Shown here: piece by piece, positions 60,004 through 64,000 of the stretch
Layout: each line of letters begins with the position of its first letter
Numbering within the stretch: the first letter of the stretch is position 1
Source of the DNA: Pseudodonghicola sp048268305
Lineage (GTDB): Bacteria > Pseudomonadota > Alphaproteobacteria > Rhodobacterales > Rhodobacteraceae
Reading direction: 5' to 3'
NCBI RefSeq assembly: GCF_048268305.1
Contig: NZ_JBLWVT010000001.1
Span: 124,001-188,000, forward strand
Length of the DNA stretch: 64,000 nucleotides
Made by a program: the position numbers and the translations under genes
The notes under the pieces: generated by a model
What the model saw: only the letters and a program-made list of their open reading frames with translations
The model's database searches: none
What the model was told of the DNA's origin: nothing

Positions 60004-60771
60004 TCAGACCGCGATCAGCCGGCAATCGGCGGCGGTGCAGGCGTCGCGGGTGGCGTCGGGCAGGCTGCCGGCATGGACCACCAGGTCATAATCCCACAGA
60101 TGCCCATGCTTCAGGGGCGCGGGGCGGCCGATCTTGGTGCTGTCGAGGATCAGCACCGTCCGCGCGCCACAGGCGGCGATGGCGCGGCGGGCGCGGATTT
60201 CCTCGGGGGTGAAATCCATCACCTCGCCCTGGGGCGAGAGCGCGCCGCAACTGAAGATGGCGACATCCAGCCGGAACTGGCCGAAGAACTCCTGGCTTTC
60301 GGCGCCGATGATATCGAGATCGCGCAGCCGCACCTTGCCGCCGGCCAGATGCACGGTGACGCCCGGCGCCGCCCGCAGGGCGAGCACGGCGTGGATGTTG
60401 TTGGTCGCCACCAGCAGGTTTTCCCGCCCGACCAGGGCGCGGGCGACCTCCTCGACCGTGGTGCCGGTGCCGAGCGCGACCCGCGCGGCGTCGGGGACCA
60501 GCCCGGCCACCGCCTGACCGATCCGCCCCTTTTCGTCCCGCGCGATGGCGAGCCGCGGCTGATAACCGATGTTCTCTGTCCCCCGGTTCAGGCTCGCCTC
60601 GCCATGACGGCGGCGAATCACGCCCTGTTCGTCCAGCTCGCGCAGATCGGTGCGGATGGTCTGCACCGAGACCGCCAGCCGCCCGGCCAGATCGGCGGCC
60701 GACAGGCTGCCGTGGATCGACAGGAGGTTGACGATTCTGTCACGGCGGCGGGCCAGGTCCGGGGCGGACAT
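60004..60771 (-). CDS. DeoR family transcriptional regulator
   Basis: A 255-residue regulator. HTH at about residues 5-55 (RRDRIVNLLSIHGSLSAADLAGRLAVSVQTIRTDLRELDEQGVIRRRHG); the effector domain (about 75-250) is the DeoRC sugar-phosphate sensor with VALGTGTTVEEVARAL and ILDSTKIG. ATG at 60771 with AAGGA upstream. Divergent from an ABC importer; CTTTCGAA motifs in the 196-base gap are candidate operators. The ligand is probably a phosphorylated sugar or polyol, so the importer may carry such a compound. Confidence 0.92.
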   Translation of the reverse strand: MSAPDLARRRDRIVNLLSIHGSLSAADLAGRLAVSVQTIRTDLRELDEQGVIRRRHGEASLNRGTENIGYQPRLAIARDEKGRIGQAVAGLVPDAARVALGTGTTVEEVARALVGRENLLVATNNIHAVLALRAAPGVTVHLAGGKVRLRDLDIIGAESQEFFGQFRLDVAIFSCGALSPQGEVMDFTPEEIRARRAIAACGARTVLILDSTKIGRPAPLKHGHLWDYDLVVHAGSLPDATRDACTAADCRLIAV

Positions 60772-60928
60772 GCTGTTTTCCTTCGAAAGCAAGATTTCCC
60801 TCCCCCTTTGCCTAGCTTGGCCCTGCCATCCTGCAAAGAAATTTATTTTTCCCGATTTTTGCTGAGTGTCACGAAGCTGTCACGCGGCAGCTATAGCCGG
60901 GGGCCATTCGCCGGAGGTCGACGATCGA

Positions 60929-60942
60929 CTTTCGAACGAAAG
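60929..60942. promoter_or_regulatory. Candidate DeoR operator: CTTTCGAA motif
   Basis: CTTTCG-aa-CGAAAG (perfect 6-bp arms), 25 bases before the binding-protein ATG. The same CTTTCGAA core appears near the DeoR start (60781-60789, minus strand: CTTTCGAAG). Two sites in a divergent gap suit repression of both genes. Confidence 0.4.
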
Positions 60943-60967
60943 GCAGATTGGACCATAGGAGCCCCTG

Positions 60968-61936
60968 ATGAAACTGCGCTTTGCCGCCCTTCTCGCCCTG
61001 GCCGTGCCCTTCGGCGCCCAGGCTGAAACCCTTACCCTCTATACCTCGCAACCCAATGCCGATGCCCAGCAGACGGTCGATGCCTTCGAGGCCGCCAATC
61101 CGGGCATCAAGGTCGAATGGGTGCGTGACGGCACCACCAAGCTGATGGCCCGTCTGACCGCCGAGATCGAGGCCGGCGCCGCCCAGCCCGACGTGCTGCT
61201 GATCGCCGATTCCGTGACCATGGAAGGCATGGCGCAGCAGGGCCAGCTTCTGGCCTACAAGTCGCCCGAGGCCGCAGCCTATGATCCCGCGCTCTACAGC
61301 GCCGACGGCTATTACTATTCGACCAAGGTGATCACCACCGGCATCGTCTATAACACCGGGGCCGCCAAGGCGCCGCTGGCCTGGGCCGATCTGGCGGGCG
61401 AGGGGATGGACGACATGATCGTGATGCCCTCGCCGCTTTATTCCGGCGCGGCGCTGATCCATCTGGCGACCCTGACCGGCAACCCCGATCTGGGCTGGGG
61501 TTTCTATGAAAAGCTGGCGGCTGAACATGCCCGCGCCGAAGGCGGCAATGGCGGCACCTTCAAGGCCGTCGCCTCGGGCGAGAAGCCCTATGGCATGGTC
61601 GTCGACTATATGGCGATCCGCAACATGGCCAAGGGCTCGCCGGTCAAATTCGTCTTCCCGGCCGAGGGTGTTTCCTATGTGACCGAGCCGGTGGCGATCA
61701 TGTCGACCGCCAAGAACGTGCCGGCGGCCGAGAAATTCGTCGACTTCGTGCTGAGCGAGAAGGGCCAGAAGCTGGTTGTCGACATGGGCTATATCCCCGC
61801 CCGTCCCGGCATGGGCATGCCCGAAGGCTTTCCGACGCGGGAAGAGATCAAGCTGATGGCCTTCGACCCGGCCGCCGCGCTGAAGAATGCCGAAGCCAAC
61901 AAGGCCCGGTTTTCTGAGCTTTTCGGTGTGAAATGA
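60968..61936 (+). CDS. ABC transporter periplasmic substrate-binding protein (Fe3+/phosphonate-type)
   Basis: A 322-residue exported binding protein. Signal peptide residues 1-19 (LRFAALLALAVPFGAQA). The mature part resembles the FbpA/PotD-like fold 2 group: TLYTSQPNADAQQTVDAFEAANPGIKVEWVRDGTTKLMARL, then PDVLLIADSVTMEGMAQQGQL. Such proteins carry iron, phosphonates (2-aminoethylphosphonate), phosphoglycerate or thiamine; the DeoR neighbour hints at a sugar phosphate-like compound. Overlaps the permease by ATGA. Confidence 0.9.
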   Translation: MKLRFAALLALAVPFGAQAETLTLYTSQPNADAQQTVDAFEAANPGIKVEWVRDGTTKLMARLTAEIEAGAAQPDVLLIADSVTMEGMAQQGQLLAYKSPEAAAYDPALYSADGYYYSTKVITTGIVYNTGAAKAPLAWADLAGEGMDDMIVMPSPLYSGAALIHLATLTGNPDLGWGFYEKLAAEHARAEGGNGGTFKAVASGEKPYGMVVDYMAIRNMAKGSPVKFVFPAEGVSYVTEPVAIMSTAKNVPAAEKFVDFVLSEKGQKLVVDMGYIPARPGMGMPEGFPTREEIKLMAFDPAAALKNAEANKARFSELFGVK

Positions 61937-63642
61937 GCCAGCCTCTGGCACGCAACATGGGGGGCAGCCGGTCGGGAGACTGGCTGCTTTCCGCCTTGAT
62001 GGGGCTGGCCATCCTGCTGACGCTGGCGCCCGTCGTCCGCCTGCTGGTCGAAGGTGTCTCTGGCCCCGCGGGCTTCAGCCTGGTGCCGGTGGCCGAGGTT
62101 CTGGCGCGCCCGACCACGCTGTCGGCACTGTGGCATTCGATCTTTACCGCCGGGGTGGGCACGGTGATCTCGGTGATCCTGGGCGGTGCCTTCGCCTTTC
62201 TGGTGGCGTTGACCGATATCCGCGCCAAGGGGGCGCTGGTCTTCTGCCTGATGATCCCGATGATGATCCCGCCGCAGATCACCGCCTTGGCCTGGACCCA
62301 GGTGATGGGGCCGTCTTCGGTGCTGTTGAAGACCATCGGCCTGGCGCCGCCGCTCGGATCCCCGCAGCCGCTGCATTCGCCGATGGGGATCGCGGTCTTG
62401 CTGGGCATCCAGCATACATCCATCGTTTTCCTGACCCTGCGCGCCGGTCTGCGCTCCATCCCGCCCGAGGCGGTCGAGGCGGCGCGGATTTCGGGTGCGC
62501 GCGGGCTCAGGCTCTGGTGGCAGGTGGTGCTGCCCCTGAGCGTGCCGAGCCTCGCCGCCGGCACCGCCATGGCCTTTGTCACCGCGCTGGGCAATTTCGG
62601 TATCCCGGCGATGTTGGGGATTCCGGCCGGCTATTCGACCCTGCCGACGCTGATCTATCAGCGGCTGGCAGGCATGGGCACCTCGGTGCTGACCGAGGTG
62701 GCGGTTCTGGCGCTGCTGATCGGCGCCGTGGCGCTGGCGGGTGTCATCCTGAACCGCCTCTTCCTGCGGCGTCGCGGCTTTGGGCTGATCGGCCTCGCCA
62801 ACCGGCCGCTCGAGGTCAATCTGAAACATCTGCGGCTGCCGGTGGAACTGGCGCTCTGGCTGGTGATCTTCTCGATTCTGGTGCTGCCGCTCTTGGCACT
62901 GGGCGCCACCTCTCTGGTGCCGGCCTATGGCGTGCCGCTGAACTGGCAGACGCTGAGCCTTGCTGGCTGGTACGAGGCGCTGTTTCGCCAGCCGGTGACG
63001 GCGCGGGCCTTTGGCAATTCCTTCCTGCTGGCGACCGGCGCGGCGGTGGTGCTGATGGCGATCTGCCTGCCCTTGGCCTGGGTGATGCTGCGCCGCCCCA
63101 ACCGGCTGAGCCGGGCCTTCGACCTGCTGGTCGATCTGCCCTATGCGCTGCCCGGTGTGGTGCTGGCGATCGCCTGCATCCTGCTGTTCATCAAGCTGCC
63201 CTTCACCGATCTGACGCTTTACGGCACCATCTGGATCATCTTCATCGCCTATCTCGCGCGGTTCTTCACCGTGATGCTGCGCCCGGTGCAATCGGCGCTG
63301 GCGCAGCTCGATCCCGCGATGGAGGAGGCGGCGCAATCGGCCGGCGCCAGCCTGGGCCGCCGGCTGCGGACGATCATCCTGCCCCTGACCGCGCCGGCGG
63401 CGGCGGCCGGGGCGATCCTGGTCTTTCTGACCGCCTTCAACGAATTGACCGTCTCCGCGCTTCTCTGGTCCTCGGGGACCGAGACGCTGGGGGTGGTGAT
63501 CTTCAACCTGGAAGACAGTGGCGAGACGGTGATGGCCTCGGCTGTTTCCGTCGCGGTGGTGGGGGTGGTGATCGTGCTGATGGGCGCGATCCAGCTCGCC
63601 TCCCGCCGCCTGCCCAAGGGAGTTGTGCCATGGCAGAACTGA
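61933..63642 (+). CDS. ABC transporter permease, fused two-domain (FbpB-like)
   Basis: A 569-residue inner-membrane protein with two BPD-transp-1 domains fused (about residues 60-265 and 350-560; roughly 12 TM helices). EAA motifs: EAARISGARGLRLWWQVVLPL and EEAAQSAGASLGRRLRTIILPL. One polypeptide therefore supplies both transmembrane halves, as in iron and 2-aminoethylphosphonate importers. Overlaps the ATPase start by 13 bases. Confidence 0.93.
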   Translation: MSQPLARNMGGSRSGDWLLSALMGLAILLTLAPVVRLLVEGVSGPAGFSLVPVAEVLARPTTLSALWHSIFTAGVGTVISVILGGAFAFLVALTDIRAKGALVFCLMIPMMIPPQITALAWTQVMGPSSVLLKTIGLAPPLGSPQPLHSPMGIAVLLGIQHTSIVFLTLRAGLRSIPPEAVEAARISGARGLRLWWQVVLPLSVPSLAAGTAMAFVTALGNFGIPAMLGIPAGYSTLPTLIYQRLAGMGTSVLTEVAVLALLIGAVALAGVILNRLFLRRRGFGLIGLANRPLEVNLKHLRLPVELALWLVIFSILVLPLLALGATSLVPAYGVPLNWQTLSLAGWYEALFRQPVTARAFGNSFLLATGAAVVLMAICLPLAWVMLRRPNRLSRAFDLLVDLPYALPGVVLAIACILLFIKLPFTDLTLYGTIWIIFIAYLARFFTVMLRPVQSALAQLDPAMEEAAQSAGASLGRRLRTIILPLTAPAAAAGAILVFLTAFNELTVSALLWSSGTETLGVVIFNLEDSGETVMASAVSVAVVGVVIVLMGAIQLASRRLPKGVVPWQN

Positions 63643-64000
63643 CATTGACCGCGCTCGGCAAGCGCTTTGACAGCCATGTGGCGCTGACCGATGTGTCCGC
63701 CACCTTTCACGACGGCGAATTCGTCGCGCTTCTCGGTCCCTCGGGGTGCGGCAAGACCACGCTGCTGCGGCTGCTGGCGGGTTTCGAGGCGCCGACCGAA
63801 GGGGAGATCGCGGTCGACGGGACACTCGTCGCCTCCGCCCGGACCGGGAAACTGCTGCCGCCGGAGGAGCGGAACATGGGCATCGTGTTCCAGTCCTATG
63901 CGCTCTGGCCGCATATGAGCGTGGCGAGGAACGTCGCCTATCCGCTGGAGGTGCGCGGCATTCCCAAGGCGGAGCGGCGCGCCCGCGTCGCCGCCGCGCT
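63630..64000 (+). CDS. ABC transporter ATP-binding protein, N-terminal part; runs off right edge
   Basis: The first 123 residues of the ATPase. It has Walker A LLGPSGCGKTTLLRLLAG (about residues 32-45), the Q-loop in MGIVFQSYALWPHMSV and the start of the helical domain. The signature and Walker B lie beyond 64000. It belongs to the PotA/FbpC/UgpC (CUT1/Fe3+) subgroup. AAGGGAG upstream; translationally overlapped with the permease. Confidence 0.93.
   Translation, partial: MAELTLTALGKRFDSHVALTDVSATFHDGEFVALLGPSGCGKTTLLRLLAGFEAPTEGEIAVDGTLVASARTGKLLPPEERNMGIVFQSYALWPHMSVARNVAYPLEVRGIPKAERRARVAAA

Noticed and set aside
61789..63825. A 678-codon minus-strand frame opposite the ABC genes
   Set aside because: Gln/Arg/His-rich shadow of hydrophobic permease codons; no start context or domain.

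Overview
The window is dense, GC-rich alphaproteobacterial chromosome and fits Rhodobacterales (Rhodobacter/Roseobacter group). The evidence is an imuA-imuB-dnaE2 mutagenesis cassette with a GTTC-N7-GTTC type SOS box, glnK-amtB, a GT14/DUF5928 glycosyltransferase, DUF1523, DUF482 and DUF4336 proteins, stand-alone MnmD, and short stem-loop repeats after stop codons. There are no rRNA or tRNA genes, CRISPR arrays, transposases or phage genes. Most of it is ordinary core and near-core chromosome with tightly packed, often ATGA-coupled genes.

Layout. 0-6.6 kb: the C-terminal part of a creatinase, small envelope proteins, a glycosyltransferase and a sulfotransferase read divergently, smpB and an M90 peptidase. 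6.6-12 kb: dnaE2, imuB and imuA on the minus strand. 12-16.4 kb: a rhodanese and an aromatic/aspartate aminotransferase in one operon, then amtB and glnK on the minus strand behind a large palindrome. 16.4-24.8 kb: a class A penicillin-binding protein, mlaC/mlaA, a type I secretion ABC/HlyD pair, RidA and a glycerophosphodiesterase. 24.8-33.7 kb: DUF482, phhB, a peroxiredoxin, a ferredoxin-reductase-like flavoprotein, rsmD, map, sfsA, and a four-gene run from a CinA-like protein to an OmpA protein. 33.9-38.3 kb: a class D beta-lactamase next to a LysR gene broken by a one-base frameshift, an intact LysR, and an ArsR regulator divergent from a NIPSNAP/ABM pair. 38.3-49 kb: repeats, a 2,4-dienoyl-CoA reductase, rppH, the nth/adenosine kinase/GNAT operon, a metallo-beta-lactamase-like protein, a serine hydrolase, an Ada-like alkyltransferase, a WYL regulator and a YiaD-like lipoprotein. 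49-55.3 kb: the two activities of MnmC as separate divergent genes, an EamA transporter, a soluble lytic transglycosylase and dapA. 55.4-64 kb: a MocR regulator, a Tat-exported 5'-nucleotidase, a GST, and a DeoR regulator divergent from an iron/phosphonate-type ABC importer that runs off the right edge.

The strongest non-routine signals are regulatory. (1) An exact SOS-box match lies inside the imuA coding region, just upstream of imuB, exactly where imuA switches to a run of A/T-ending codons; this suggests an embedded damage-inducible promoter for imuB-dnaE2. (2) A family of at least five intergenic repeats combines a G-rich stem-loop, a GGATATTT block and, in some copies, a long palindrome. 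(3) A perfect 15-bp inverted repeat sits about 90-120 bases upstream of a sigma-54-like promoter for glnK-amtB. (4) Palindromic operators accompany the WYL, ArsR and DeoR regulators. I found no clearly new defence or mobile system.
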